From Acinetobacter sp. ANC 3929 (lineage in GTDB: Bacteria; Pseudomonadota; Gammaproteobacteria; Pseudomonadales; Moraxellaceae): a stretch of 64,000 nucleotides of DNA. Position 1 is the stretch's first letter, and every line of letters begins with the position of its first letter. Shown piece by piece: positions 37,373-45,836 of the stretch. The notes below the pieces were generated by a model. It did no database searches. It saw only the letters and a program-made list of their open reading frames with translations, and had not been told where the DNA came from. Made by a program: the position numbers and the translations under genes. Location of the stretch: the NCBI RefSeq assembly GCF_000369405.1, contig NZ_KB849998.1, positions 374,548 to 438,547 of the forward strand, in the 5' to 3' direction.

Positions 37373-37960
37373 ATGAGCAATATTTTAATTATTAATGGTG
37401 CCAAACAGTTTGAACACTCAAATGGCGAATTAAATGACACCCTGACCGAGTTTTCTCAAGCACATCTATCGACTGTAGGTCATCAGGTACAAGTGACGCG
37501 TACCGACAGTGACTATGACATTCAAGCCGAGATTGCTAAATATCTATGGGCAGATGTGGTGATCTATCAAATGCCAGGTTGGTGGATGGGTGCTCCATGG
37601 ACCATGAAAAAGTATATCGATGATATCTTCACTATTGGTCATGGTTCACTTTATGCCAGCGACGGTCGTAGCCGTTCAGATGCATCTAAAAAGTATGGTT
37701 CGGGTGGTTTAATCCAAGGTAAAAAATACATGTTGTCTTTGACCTGGAATGCACCAATGGAAGCCTTTACCGATCCTGAGCAGTTCTTCCACGGCGTTGG
37801 TGTGGATGGTGTTTATTTACCTTTCCATAAAGCCAATCAATTCTTGGGTATGGACTCACTACCAACATTTATTGTGAATGATGTCATCAAGGCGCCGAAT
37901 GTGCCAAGTTACCTTGAAGCCTACAAAGCACATTTAGATCAATTATTTGCAGCACATTAA
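37373..37960 (+). CDS. mdaB: NADPH:quinone reductase MdaB
   Basis: FAD-containing two-electron quinone reductase of the flavodoxin-like fold, protecting against quinone redox cycling. It is 195 residues (E. coli MdaB 193) and very alike throughout: MSNILIINGAKQFEHSNGEL, WADVVIYQMPGWWMGAPWTM, YASDGRSRSDASKKYGSGGL and LSLTWNAPMEAFTDPEQFF. The ATG at 37373 matches E. coli; the frame extends twelve codons further without a site. ygiN follows after 13 bases, as in E. coli. Confidence 0.96.
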   Translation: MSNILIINGAKQFEHSNGELNDTLTEFSQAHLSTVGHQVQVTRTDSDYDIQAEIAKYLWADVVIYQMPGWWMGAPWTMKKYIDDIFTIGHGSLYASDGRSRSDASKKYGSGGLIQGKKYMLSLTWNAPMEAFTDPEQFFHGVGVDGVYLPFHKANQFLGMDSLPTFIVNDVIKAPNVPSYLEAYKAHLDQLFAAH

Positions 37961-37973
37961 GTGAGAAAATAAT

Positions 37974-38288
37974 ATGTTAACCATTATTGCTGAAATTTAT
38001 ACGCATGCAGGTGCGGAACATCGCCAAGCCGTTTTAGATGCCTTTGAAAAAATTATTCCAACCGTGCTTGCCGAAGAAGGCTGTCATGGCTATGAACCAT
38101 TGATTGATCATCTTCCTGCGATAGAAATGCAAGCATCTGATGCCAGTAGCATTATCATGCTAGAGAAATGGCAAAGTACCGCTCATTTAGCAGCGCATAT
38201 GCAAACTGCACATATGCAGCAGCACTTTGAAGCCACTAAAGAGCATGTTGCGGATGTAAAAATCCGCATTCTAAACAGCGGGATTTAA
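37974..38288 (+). CDS. ygiN: putative quinol monooxygenase YgiN
   Basis: A 104-residue ABM-fold protein. MLTIIAEIYTHAGAEHRQAVLDAF, TVLAEEGCHGYEPLID and LEKWQSTAHLAAHMQTAHMQ match E. coli YgiN along its length. E. coli YgiN oxidises menadiol, forming a quinone redox pair with MdaB, whose gene is directly upstream here too. The pair is almost certainly one transcript. An inverted repeat follows. Confidence 0.93.
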   Translation: MLTIIAEIYTHAGAEHRQAVLDAFEKIIPTVLAEEGCHGYEPLIDHLPAIEMQASDASSIIMLEKWQSTAHLAAHMQTAHMQQHFEATKEHVADVKIRILNSGI

Positions 38289-38303
38289 CAGATAAAACCA
38301 TTA

Positions 38304-38344
38304 ACCTAAGTTCGACATATTGAATATTTAAGTCGAACTCAGGT
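38304..38344. repeat. inverted repeat after mdaB-ygiN
   Basis: ACCTAAGTTCGAC (38304-38316) pairs with GTCGAACTCAGGT (38332-38344) with one mismatch, around a 15-base loop. No T tract follows on either strand, so a simple intrinsic terminator is doubtful. Confidence 0.65.
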
Positions 38345-38363
38345 AATGAGTAAACGAATCATA

Positions 38364-39129
38364 TTATTGATAATAATGCTGTTTTAAATGACGGCTATAG
38401 TCTGTTAAATACGTTTCCAAACTGGCACGACGATCTGCCTTCTGCATAGACTTTTCCGCCAACTGCTCGATCTTATGTTCCAATAAATTAAGAATCGTGG
38501 CTTGTTCTGCTTCAGGCAGTTGTACCTTTTCTTTCTGCTGCTTTTTAATTTCCAGATAATCCTCTGCCCAATGCCGTAATGGATCAATCGCATTCACTTG
38601 CGCAAACAGATCGGTAATCAGTAATTCAGGCATCTGTTCTTGGGTTGCCAACTCAGCCGACATCAAACCACGAATCGAATAAAAGACTTTCTTATAGGTA
38701 AAGTTATCTGCGGTTTGCATCACTTTCATCCCACCTTTTGCCAGTGATAAATAGTGGTGATACAAGGCGCTATAGTCGATTCGCTCTAGCAATCCATCAC
38801 GAAAACCCTGCCATTCAGGAAAGGCATTAAAATACACAATATGTGCTCTGACCCATTCCAAAACAGTGGGGTTACTTTTTGCCAATAGCCCAAACATTTT
38901 ATCCAAGTCATAAGAAACAAAGTCAAAGTCTCCGTCCATGATCTCAATCAGATCACGATATTTTTTTATAATCAAAATATTGGTCTTTACTCGGTAAATG
39001 AAAGCCACGCACATCATAGTCACTGTCAGGACTGGCCATGCCCCATAAGCGACTGCCACTTTCAATATAAAATAATGGAATGTCTTGACGTTGTTGAAAC
39101 AGTTTTTCGATTTCTTGATGGATGTTCAT
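38364..39129 (-). pseudogene. nucleotidyltransferase (COG3541/RlaP-like, PF10127), frameshifted
   Basis: The N-terminal 56 residues (from MNIHQEI at 39129) hold the nucleotidyltransferase motif ESGSRLWGMASPDSDYDVRG (G-S, then D-x-D) and read to YFDYKKIS-stop. The rest of the family sequence (YRDLIEIMDGDFDFVSYDLD, LLAKSNPTVLEWV and on to 38364) lies in another frame. The break is in a run of seven A in the sense strand (plus strand T run near 38961-38967). With six A the frame reads DYKKYRDLIEI without a stop, giving about 254 residues. This is a genuine mutation, a phase-variable tract or a sequencing error. The family links to RNA repair, but function is open. Confidence 0.85.
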
Positions 39130-39259
39130 TGCTATAACTTCATTATTTAAAAATTTATACTTGCGAGAGACAATAATCTTTTTTACTGTACGCATTGATT
39201 TCGTAAAGATTATCAATTGATAAAACAATCTCCATTCAATATAACAAATAGGATCATGC

Positions 39260-40048
39260 ATGCAACTGACTTATGCGGGACAGGTTTTTTTGGTGGTCGT
39301 TGCGATCTTGTGTGTCTGGTCATTTGTACTCACGAAATTTTGGCTGAAACGTTTAGCCAAAAATCGTGACAGCAGTAAGTTCGAATTTGCTTATTTATTT
39401 GTTGTGGTGTTTAGCATTAGTTCGTTATTTTTCCCTTTTACTTATTGGATCTCGCAAGCTGTATATGGTTTAGTAACCAAGCCGAGCTATGATGCAACCA
39501 TCGTGAGCTATACTTCTGAGTGGGTCGACACTGAACGTACAGACTCTAATGGGCGTAAATATAAAACCCAAACACTCATGCACACCGCTCAAGTTCAATT
39601 CAAAGATGATCAGAACAGAACATTGCTCTTGGATAATTCAGTCCGTTCAGGTGATGTGCCTGTCGTCGGAGATCATATTCAAGTGGTTTATGAAGCAGGT
39701 GATCGTTCTGCACAAGAGAAGAGTTGGCGTACAGGGTTATTGTTTGCCGCTACTCTGTTTATGCTATTTATCATGGGCTATATCTTGGTCATGATTATTG
39801 CCTATGCTTTGAATCGAAACATGGAACCTTATAAAGACTTTGCCAATGTATTAATTTTTAGAATCACCCTCCCCCTTGGCACCATGGCGATGTTTGGGAT
39901 GCTGTCTTATTCCGTTTTTGCTTATTTCTTTTTGGGCAATCCACAGAATCTACCTATCTGGGCTGTTGCGATTTGCAGCTTTTTTTCGCTCTGTCTTTTA
40001 CCGTTGATTTATCATATTTTGACAGGTTGGAAAGCGTATAGAAGGTAA
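39260..40048 (+). CDS. DUF3592 family membrane protein
   Basis: A 262-residue protein with two N-terminal membrane segments and two to four C-terminal ones. Between them lies a periplasmic beta domain (YDATIVSYTSEWVDTERTDS, HTAQVQFKDDQNRTLLLDNS, VGDHIQVVYEAGDR), the layout of DUF3592 proteins. AGGA lies six bases before the ATG. Function unknown. Confidence 0.8.
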   Translation: MQLTYAGQVFLVVVAILCVWSFVLTKFWLKRLAKNRDSSKFEFAYLFVVVFSISSLFFPFTYWISQAVYGLVTKPSYDATIVSYTSEWVDTERTDSNGRKYKTQTLMHTAQVQFKDDQNRTLLLDNSVRSGDVPVVGDHIQVVYEAGDRSAQEKSWRTGLLFAATLFMLFIMGYILVMIIAYALNRNMEPYKDFANVLIFRITLPLGTMAMFGMLSYSVFAYFFLGNPQNLPIWAVAICSFFSLCLLPLIYHILTGWKAYRR

Positions 40049-40061
40049 TGTGATTCCTCCG

Positions 40062-40379
40062 TTATTCTCCGATTTCCGTTAGATAAGCGGTTCCTACACT
40101 TTTACCTTGAAAATCCAATATCGGATAATTTTTCATCAACACAATTTGATCTAAAAATTGTCCAAATACAATTTCACAGACCAAAAACTCATCCAAGATT
40201 TTCTTTTCTTCATCTTTCAAATATAGGCGCATCATATGGGTTGAATTTTCTATTTTCATAAACAAAATCATACTGATATACAAATCATTATTCTTGTTAT
40301 GAAAATCGACGTAGTCAGCAGCAATGTCTTTACGATGTAAGCAAATATATCCCTGACAAATAGTTTGTTTTTCTATCAT
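40062..40379 (-). CDS. hypothetical protein
   Basis: A 105-residue cytoplasmic protein without signal or membrane segment, with evenly mixed charged and hydrophobic residues (MIEKQTICQGYICLHRKDIA; LKDEEKKILDEFLVCEIVFG). It looks like a small alpha/beta domain. No family recognised. Convergent with the DUF3592 gene. Confidence 0.6.
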   Translation of the reverse strand: MIEKQTICQGYICLHRKDIAADYVDFHNKNNDLYISMILFMKIENSTHMMRLYLKDEEKKILDEFLVCEIVFGQFLDQIVLMKNYPILDFQGKSVGTAYLTEIGE

Positions 40380-40396
40380 TTATTATTTCCCAATAA

Positions 40397-40424
40397 AAAA
40401 AGCGCATCTTTCGATACGCTTTTA
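40397..40424 (-). terminator. terminator after the FAD dehydrogenase gene
   Basis: On the minus strand CTAAAAGCGTATC pairs with GATGCGCTTTT with one mismatch, followed by a T run. Confidence 0.75.
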
Positions 40425-40451
40425 GCAGAATTTCTTTTATATAATCAAGCA

Positions 40452-41861
40452 TTAAAGATCAAATAATTTACCTGGATTCATAATCCCTTTCGGATCGAAT
40501 GCCAACTTCAATGCTTTCATATATTCAATTTCTTCAGGCGAACGTGAATACTCTAAATATGGCTTCTTGGTCATGCCCACACCGTGCTCGGCAGAGATTG
40601 AACCATCATATTTTTTCACGGTATCAAATACATATTTATTCACTACCTGACACTTCGCAAAGAACTCATCTTTGGTCAAGTTTTCAGGTTTTAAAATATT
40701 TAAGTGCAAGTTACCATCGCCGATATGACCAAACCAGCAGATTTCAAAGTCAGGATAGTTATCTTGAACAATTGTATCAATCTCACGAATAAATGCAGGT
40801 ACGTGGGTAATTAATACTGAAATGTCATTTTTGTATGGAATAAACGGCGCGATTGATTCCGAAATATCTTCGCGTAAACGCCATAAGCTTTCGACCTGTT
40901 CAAGGCTTTGGCTCATTACACCATCAATCACCCAACCTTGTTCCATACAATGCTCAAAAATCTGCATTGCCTTGTCCATGATTGGTTCATACGGTGCTTC
41001 AAATTCCAATAATACATAGAATGGACATTGCGTTTCAAATGGACGCTGTACATGACCGCGATCTAACACTTTCTGCATTGCCAATTCACCAAAGAATTCA
41101 AACGCAGTCAGATCAATTGCATTTTGGAAAGCATGTAATACAGGCATGACTGCTTCAAAGTCAGGCGCACCCAATACCATGACTTGTAAGTTTTGTGGCT
41201 GACGCTCAAGCTTGATCTCAGCTTCTGTCACTAGGCCCAGTGTACCTTCACCACCAATAAACAAGTGTTGCAACGAATAACCCGTGGCATTCTTAATCAT
41301 ACCTTTGTTTAAACGCAGCACATCACCTTTACCTGTCACCACCGTCAGACCAAGCACCCAGTTACGGGTCATACCGTATTTGATCACTTTAATGCCACCG
41401 GCATTGGTACCGATGTTACCGCCAATCTGGCTTGAGCCTGCTGAAGCAAAATCTACTGGATAATACATGCCTTGTTCTTCAGCATAATTCTGCAACTGCT
41501 CAGTCACTACACCCGCTTGCACACGGACCATACGGTCAGCAGGGAAAAACTCAAGAATCTGGTTCATCTTGTCAAAGCTAATCACGATCTCGCCATTGGT
41601 TGCGACAGCACCCGCTGAAAGACCTGTACGACCGCCTGATGGGGTAATCGCGACATTAAACTGGTTGGCAAGTTTGACAATGGCCTGAACTTGTTCAGTG
41701 CTTGAAGGGAAAACGATGACTGATGGGTTCGGATCAAAATGTTTCGTGTGATCTCGTCCCCAATTTTCTAAACTGTCGGCATCGGTTTTAATTCGGTTTT
41801 CACCCACAATTGCCGTTAATTGGGTCAATAACTCAGGTGTTAAAGCGACTGAAGCATTCAT
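40452..41861 (-). CDS. FAD-linked D-2-hydroxyglutarate dehydrogenase
   Basis: A 469-residue flavoprotein of the vanillyl-alcohol oxidase/GlcD group. The FAD-binding PCMH part holds PSGGRTGLSAGAVA and GGNIGTNAGGIKVIKYGMTRNW; HLFIGGEGTLGLVTEAEI follows. The C-terminal part has the metal-binding GHIGDGNLHLN and AEHGVGMTKKPYL. These fit D-2-hydroxyglutarate and D-lactate dehydrogenases alike. I favour D-2-hydroxyglutarate because the gene is divergent from serA, the arrangement known in Pseudomonas, where this enzyme recycles the SerA by-product to 2-oxoglutarate. Electrons would pass to an ETF or the quinone pool. Confidence 0.88.
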   Translation of the reverse strand: MNASVALTPELLTQLTAIVGENRIKTDADSLENWGRDHTKHFDPNPSVIVFPSSTEQVQAIVKLANQFNVAITPSGGRTGLSAGAVATNGEIVISFDKMNQILEFFPADRMVRVQAGVVTEQLQNYAEEQGMYYPVDFASAGSSQIGGNIGTNAGGIKVIKYGMTRNWVLGLTVVTGKGDVLRLNKGMIKNATGYSLQHLFIGGEGTLGLVTEAEIKLERQPQNLQVMVLGAPDFEAVMPVLHAFQNAIDLTAFEFFGELAMQKVLDRGHVQRPFETQCPFYVLLEFEAPYEPIMDKAMQIFEHCMEQGWVIDGVMSQSLEQVESLWRLREDISESIAPFIPYKNDISVLITHVPAFIREIDTIVQDNYPDFEICWFGHIGDGNLHLNILKPENLTKDEFFAKCQVVNKYVFDTVKKYDGSISAEHGVGMTKKPYLEYSRSPEEIEYMKALKLAFDPKGIMNPGKLFDL

Positions 41862-42086
41862 CGTTTACAGGCCTAGCAAGAAGTAAAGATAGAGCATTTG
41901 AATAACAACACAATATTTTTCAATATCTTAAAATGCTGTATTCAACATATAGAAACTCAGCAGAACAGCGCAAACCTGATGTTTTCAGATTTGACTATCA
42001 GATATCTGCATTTTACATAGAAGCAGGCATGGGATAAAGCTTAGGATAAAGATACTGTAATAACAAAATGTGTATAACCAATAAAA

Positions 42087-42102
42087 TTCAGTTCGAACTG
42101 AA
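42087..42102. promoter_or_regulatory. perfect 16-base palindrome, candidate operator
   Basis: TTCAGTTCGAACTGAA is its own reverse complement. It lies about 60 bases upstream of the serA -10 element, inside the divergent control region, where a dimeric repressor or activator for either gene could bind. Confidence 0.5.
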
Positions 42103-42162
42103 AAATTATCAATAATTCTGCTGCGGTAATTTTAAACGAAATATTTATATCTCAAAGCTCTA

Positions 42163-42171
42163 TGCTATAGT
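42163..42171 (+). promoter_or_regulatory. serA promoter, extended -10
   Basis: TGC-TATAGT is an extended -10 element 38 bases before the serA ATG. The -35 position is poor (AT-rich), as is usual for extended -10 promoters. GGAG lies five bases before the ATG. Confidence 0.6.
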
Positions 42172-42208
42172 ACTGCAACTAAATTTTGGCCTTTGTAGCG
42201 GAGCCGTA

Positions 42209-43441
42209 ATGAGCCAACATCTATCACTACCTAAAGACAAAATCCGTTTCCTTCTGTTAGAAGGTGTGCATCAAAATGCCATCGATACCTTAAATGCAGC
42301 GGGTTATACCAACATCGACTACCACAAAACTGCGCTTGAAGGCGACGCTTTGAAAGAAGCGGTTAAAGACGCGCACTTCATCGGTATTCGTTCTCGTACA
42401 CAATTGACTGAAGAAATCTTTGAAGCTGCGAACAAACTCATCGCAGTAGGTTGCTTCTGTATTGGTACCAACCAAGTCGATTTAAAAGCGGCAATGTCTC
42501 GTGGTATCCCAGTTTTCAATGCACCGTATTCAAATACACGTTCGGTCGCAGAATTGGTTCTTGCTGAAACAATTCTTTTGCTTCGTCGTGTACCTGAAAA
42601 ATCGAAAGATACCCATGCGGGCGGTTGGAATAAAGCTGCGGTGGGTTCATTTGAAACTCGTGGTAAGACTTTGGGTATCGTCGGTTACGGCTCGATTGGT
42701 TCACAACTTTCTGTATTGGCAGAAAGCTTAGGTATGAAAGTCATCTATTTTGATGCTGTAACTAAATTGCCATTAGGTAATGCACGTCAAGTTGGCTCTT
42801 TAGATGAACTTTTAGCAACTGCGGATGTCGTGACTCTACACGTTCCAGATGTTCCATCTACGCGTAACTTCTTCAAGAAAGAACAATTCGCGAAAATGAA
42901 AAAAGGCTCAATCTTCCTGAACGCAGCACGTGGTACATGTGTGGTCATCGAAGATTTAGCAGATGCGATCAAATCAGGTCACATCGCTGGTGCAGCGGTT
43001 GACGTATTCCCGAAAGAACCAAAAGCCAATGGTGAAGAGTTCCTATCTCCACTTCGTGGTTTAGACAACGTGATCTTAACACCGCACGTTGGTGGTTCTA
43101 CCATGGAAGCGCAAGCAAACATCGGTTTAGAAGTGGCTGAAAAATTCGTTGCTTACTCAGATAAAGGTATGACGCTTTCTGCGGTGAACTTCCCAGAAAT
43201 CGCATTACCACTTTCTGATGGTCAACACCGTTTACTTCACATCCACAAAAACGTTCCGGGTGTGTTATCGAAGATCAACACATTGTTCGCTGAACAAGGC
43301 ATCAACATCTCTGGTCAGTCATTAATGACCAAAGGTGATATCGGCTACTTGGTGATGGATGTTGACGCATCTGCATCTCAAGAAGCGCTTGATACCTTGA
43401 ACCATGTTGAAGGCACCATCCGCGTTCGCGTATTGTTCTAA
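42209..43441 (+). CDS. serA: D-3-phosphoglycerate dehydrogenase
   Basis: First step of serine synthesis: oxidises 3-phosphoglycerate to phosphohydroxypyruvate, and as a side reaction reduces 2-oxoglutarate to D-2-hydroxyglutarate. It is 410 residues, as in E. coli. The NAD-binding fold has GIVGYGSIGSQLS near residue 158, catalytic regions are NAARGTCV and LTPHVGGSTMEAQ, and VPGVLSKINTLFAEQGINIS starts the C-terminal ACT domain that binds serine. Feedback inhibition by serine is therefore likely. A terminator follows. Confidence 0.98.
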   Translation: MSQHLSLPKDKIRFLLLEGVHQNAIDTLNAAGYTNIDYHKTALEGDALKEAVKDAHFIGIRSRTQLTEEIFEAANKLIAVGCFCIGTNQVDLKAAMSRGIPVFNAPYSNTRSVAELVLAETILLLRRVPEKSKDTHAGGWNKAAVGSFETRGKTLGIVGYGSIGSQLSVLAESLGMKVIYFDAVTKLPLGNARQVGSLDELLATADVVTLHVPDVPSTRNFFKKEQFAKMKKGSIFLNAARGTCVVIEDLADAIKSGHIAGAAVDVFPKEPKANGEEFLSPLRGLDNVILTPHVGGSTMEAQANIGLEVAEKFVAYSDKGMTLSAVNFPEIALPLSDGQHRLLHIHKNVPGVLSKINTLFAEQGINISGQSLMTKGDIGYLVMDVDASASQEALDTLNHVEGTIRVRVLF

Positions 43442-43462
43442 GTAATATTTAGAATAATGTCG

Positions 43463-43493
43463 AAAAAGCCACAGTTGATGCTGTGGCTTTTTT
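43463..43493 (+). terminator. terminator after serA
   Basis: AAAAAGCCACAG pairs with CTGTGGCTTTTT around TTGATG, followed by T. Confidence 0.92.
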
Positions 43494-43544
43494 ATGGGCG
43501 TTTGACTTATTATGTGAATATTATACCAACTGTTAAATAATAAA

Positions 43545-44426
43545 ATGTCGACCCCAATGCTGAAAACACCACTTCATGCTTTATTGCTGTTAATGATTGC
43601 CATGTTGTGCGTGCAAGGCAGTGGTTCTTTAGCCAAAATTTTGTTTCAAAGCTTTCCTGTATTGACCGTCTCTGCTATGCGCCTGTTCTTTGGTGCGATT
43701 ATTTTGGCGCTGATTTTTAAGATATGGACCATCAACTTCAAAGTGGTACGTTGGAAGGCCATTCTGACTTATGGCGTCGCCCTTGCTGGGATGAATGCCC
43801 TATTTTATTTATCTCTTGAACGCTTACCACTCGGCCTAGCGGTTGCCTTTGAATTTATCGGCCCCTTAAGTGTCGCCTTGTATCATGCTCGGCAAAGATA
43901 TGATTTTATTTGGGTTGGTTGCGCCATCTTAGGCTTAGTGTTGCTCTTCCCTTTGCAGCAAGCCCAACAAGGACTAGATTTGGTCGGAGTATTGTTTGCA
44001 GTCAGTGCAGGTGCATGTTGGGCGCTGTATATCATTGCTGGACAAAAGCCTTCTGGTATTTCAGGTAATCATACCGTCTGTTTAGGGATGTCGATTGGTA
44101 TGCTCTGTTTACTACCTTTTGCACTCTTTTCAGGGGCAATCGACCGGGTGTTTGAACTGCCTAATTTGTACTATTTTATCGGGCTTGCGATACTCGCCAG
44201 TGCCTTACCGTTTACCTTAGAAATGATCGCATTGCGTAGTTTAACCCCGCTTAGCTTCGGTACTTTGATGAGCTTGGAACCCGCAGTTGCTGCACTATCA
44301 GGTTTTATTTTCTTAGGCGAGACTCTACTGTGGAATCAATGGTTAGCACTAGGCACCATTATTCTAGCTTCAATTGGTTGTACCTTTACCACCCAACAAG
44401 CTCGACAACAAAAAGAAGCTGGATAA
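43545..44426 (+). CDS. rhtA: RhtA-like EamA/DMT family exporter
   Basis: A 293-residue inner-membrane protein with ten hydrophobic segments in two EamA repeats. It aligns with E. coli RhtA: VQGSGSLAKILF, GMNALFYLSLERLPLGLAVAFEFIGPL, AGACWALYIIAGQ, PFTLEMIALRSL and FGTLMSLEPAVAALSGFIFLG. E. coli RhtA exports threonine and homoserine, and other amino acids when overproduced. A second, more distant copy lies at 44962. The start has no clear ribosome binding site; a Met four codons later is an alternative. Confidence 0.85.
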   Translation: MSTPMLKTPLHALLLLMIAMLCVQGSGSLAKILFQSFPVLTVSAMRLFFGAIILALIFKIWTINFKVVRWKAILTYGVALAGMNALFYLSLERLPLGLAVAFEFIGPLSVALYHARQRYDFIWVGCAILGLVLLFPLQQAQQGLDLVGVLFAVSAGACWALYIIAGQKPSGISGNHTVCLGMSIGMLCLLPFALFSGAIDRVFELPNLYYFIGLAILASALPFTLEMIALRSLTPLSFGTLMSLEPAVAALSGFIFLGETLLWNQWLALGTIILASIGCTFTTQQARQQKEAG

Positions 44427-44448
44427 TCAGGGTATTCGGTAATTGCAT

Positions 44449-44919
44449 ATGAAAGAATATTTAGCGCTCACTTTGATAACTTTAGAAGGCCTATCTGAAC
44501 AAGCAGGCAAGCCGATTGACCATGCCTCCTATTTAGCCTCATTAATTAACGCTTCAAATCAAGGTTATCTATTTGAGTATCGAAAAAAGCAGCAATTATT
44601 AGGCTATTTCACTGTTGAGTACATAGAACAGCGGAAATGGTTTGTTCCGATCTTAGTGATTCACCCTAAGCACCGAAGCAAAGAAGTTTTTACTGCACTG
44701 CTTGAACAGCTCATTCAATTTATTGAAGCTCGACAGGCCCTCACCTTAGTCAGTCATGCATTAAAAAATAATGTTTTATCGGTCAATTTTCATAACCGTT
44801 TAGGTTTTAAAATCATCCGAGAAAATCAAGCCGCTTTTGAATTCCAACTCGATATCAATGAAGCGACCAAACAGATATGTCGCTCTTTTTATGCACCCAG
44901 AATTCATCCTCATGGCTAA
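44449..44919 (+). CDS. GNAT-like N-acetyltransferase family protein
   Basis: A 156-residue protein. The central strand and loop (KWFVPILVIHPKHRSKEVFTALLEQLIQF) stand where GNAT proteins have the acetyl-CoA loop, though the Q/RxxGxG/A motif is degraded to H-R-S-K-E-V. ALKNNVLSVNFHNRLGFKII near the C-terminus is the classic GNAT N-x-x-A-x-x-F-Y-x-x-x-G-F element. The loss of loop glycines raises doubt about activity. Start at ATG 44449; a TTG two codons earlier is in frame. Sits between two exporters of one family. Confidence 0.65.
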   Translation: MKEYLALTLITLEGLSEQAGKPIDHASYLASLINASNQGYLFEYRKKQQLLGYFTVEYIEQRKWFVPILVIHPKHRSKEVFTALLEQLIQFIEARQALTLVSHALKNNVLSVNFHNRLGFKIIRENQAAFEFQLDINEATKQICRSFYAPRIHPHG

Positions 44920-44961
44920 ATATCTTATTCCTACCTCTCCATACATGAAGTGGCTATAAAC

Positions 44962-45819
44962 ATGAAAAATATCCAGTTGGTCGCTGTGCTGTACATGGTT
45001 CTTTCCATGGTGGCTTATCAAATCAGTGCTTCATTTGCCAAGCAATTGATTGCCATACTCGACCCACTGACCGTCACAATTTTAAGGTTATGCTTCGCTA
45101 CGATTATCGTTGCGATCATGTTCCGCTCATGGAAAATCATTTCCAAATTAAAAGAACTGAAATGGCGAGATTTACTGTGTTACAGCGCAGCCTTGGGCTG
45201 TATGAACATCTTGTTTTACACCTCATTAGGCAAACTGCCGCAAGGCATTGCCGTTGGATTAGAGTTTATTGGTCCGCTCGGTTTAGCCTTACTCTCAATT
45301 AAACAACGCAGTGATTATATTTGGGTTGTGTTTGCGATTTTAGGGATTGCACTCATGGTTCCTTGGCATGATGCCAATGCCCAAAACTTTTCTTATCTCG
45401 GTGCGGCCTGTGCACTCGGTGCTGGTTTCTTCTGGGCGCTGTATATTTATTTTGGACATCGTGTCGTACAACAAAATATTGGTATGCATGCACTGACCAT
45501 TGCGATTGGTTTAGCCGCGATTACGCTACTCCCCTTCGGCCTTTGGAATAATGCACCAGTTTTGATGGATACCCAATATTGGGGTAAAGCCCTGGTCATT
45601 GCGATTTTAGCAACAGCCATCCCTTATGCCTTGGATTTAATGGCACTGAAACGTCTCAGTAAACTGAGTTATGGAACCTTATCCAGCCTAGCACCAGCAC
45701 TTGCAGCACTCGCAGGTTTAGTATTGTTACATGAGCAAATTAGCTTGATTCAATGGGTCGCTTTGGCATGTATCATGGTGGCTTCGATTGGTGTCACACT
45801 TCGTGGAGAAAAAGCCTAA
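44962..45819 (+). CDS. RhtA-like EamA/DMT family exporter, second copy
   Basis: A 285-residue membrane protein with ten hydrophobic segments. It is clearly related to the product of 43545: YQISASFAKQLIAILDPLTV, GCMNILFYTSLGKLPQGIAVGLEFIGPLGLALL, GAGFFWALYIYFGH and PYALDLMALKRLSKLSYGTLSSLAPALAALAGLVLL. The paralogues differ too much to be recent. The frame opens at a GTG at 44950; the ATG at 44962 follows GAAGTGG and is preferred. The substrate is probably amino acids or related metabolites. Confidence 0.83.
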   Translation: MKNIQLVAVLYMVLSMVAYQISASFAKQLIAILDPLTVTILRLCFATIIVAIMFRSWKIISKLKELKWRDLLCYSAALGCMNILFYTSLGKLPQGIAVGLEFIGPLGLALLSIKQRSDYIWVVFAILGIALMVPWHDANAQNFSYLGAACALGAGFFWALYIYFGHRVVQQNIGMHALTIAIGLAAITLLPFGLWNNAPVLMDTQYWGKALVIAILATAIPYALDLMALKRLSKLSYGTLSSLAPALAALAGLVLLHEQISLIQWVALACIMVASIGVTLRGEKA

Positions 45820-45836
45820 TTTTCTCCACCCAATAA

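Larger units (their letters stand above)
41862..42208. other. shared regulatory region of serA and the D-2-hydroxyglutarate dehydrogenase gene
   Basis: A 347-base non-coding divergent region, AT-rich. It holds a 16-base perfect palindrome (42087-42102) and the serA promoter near 42163. No ORF of coding character. Confidence 0.6.
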
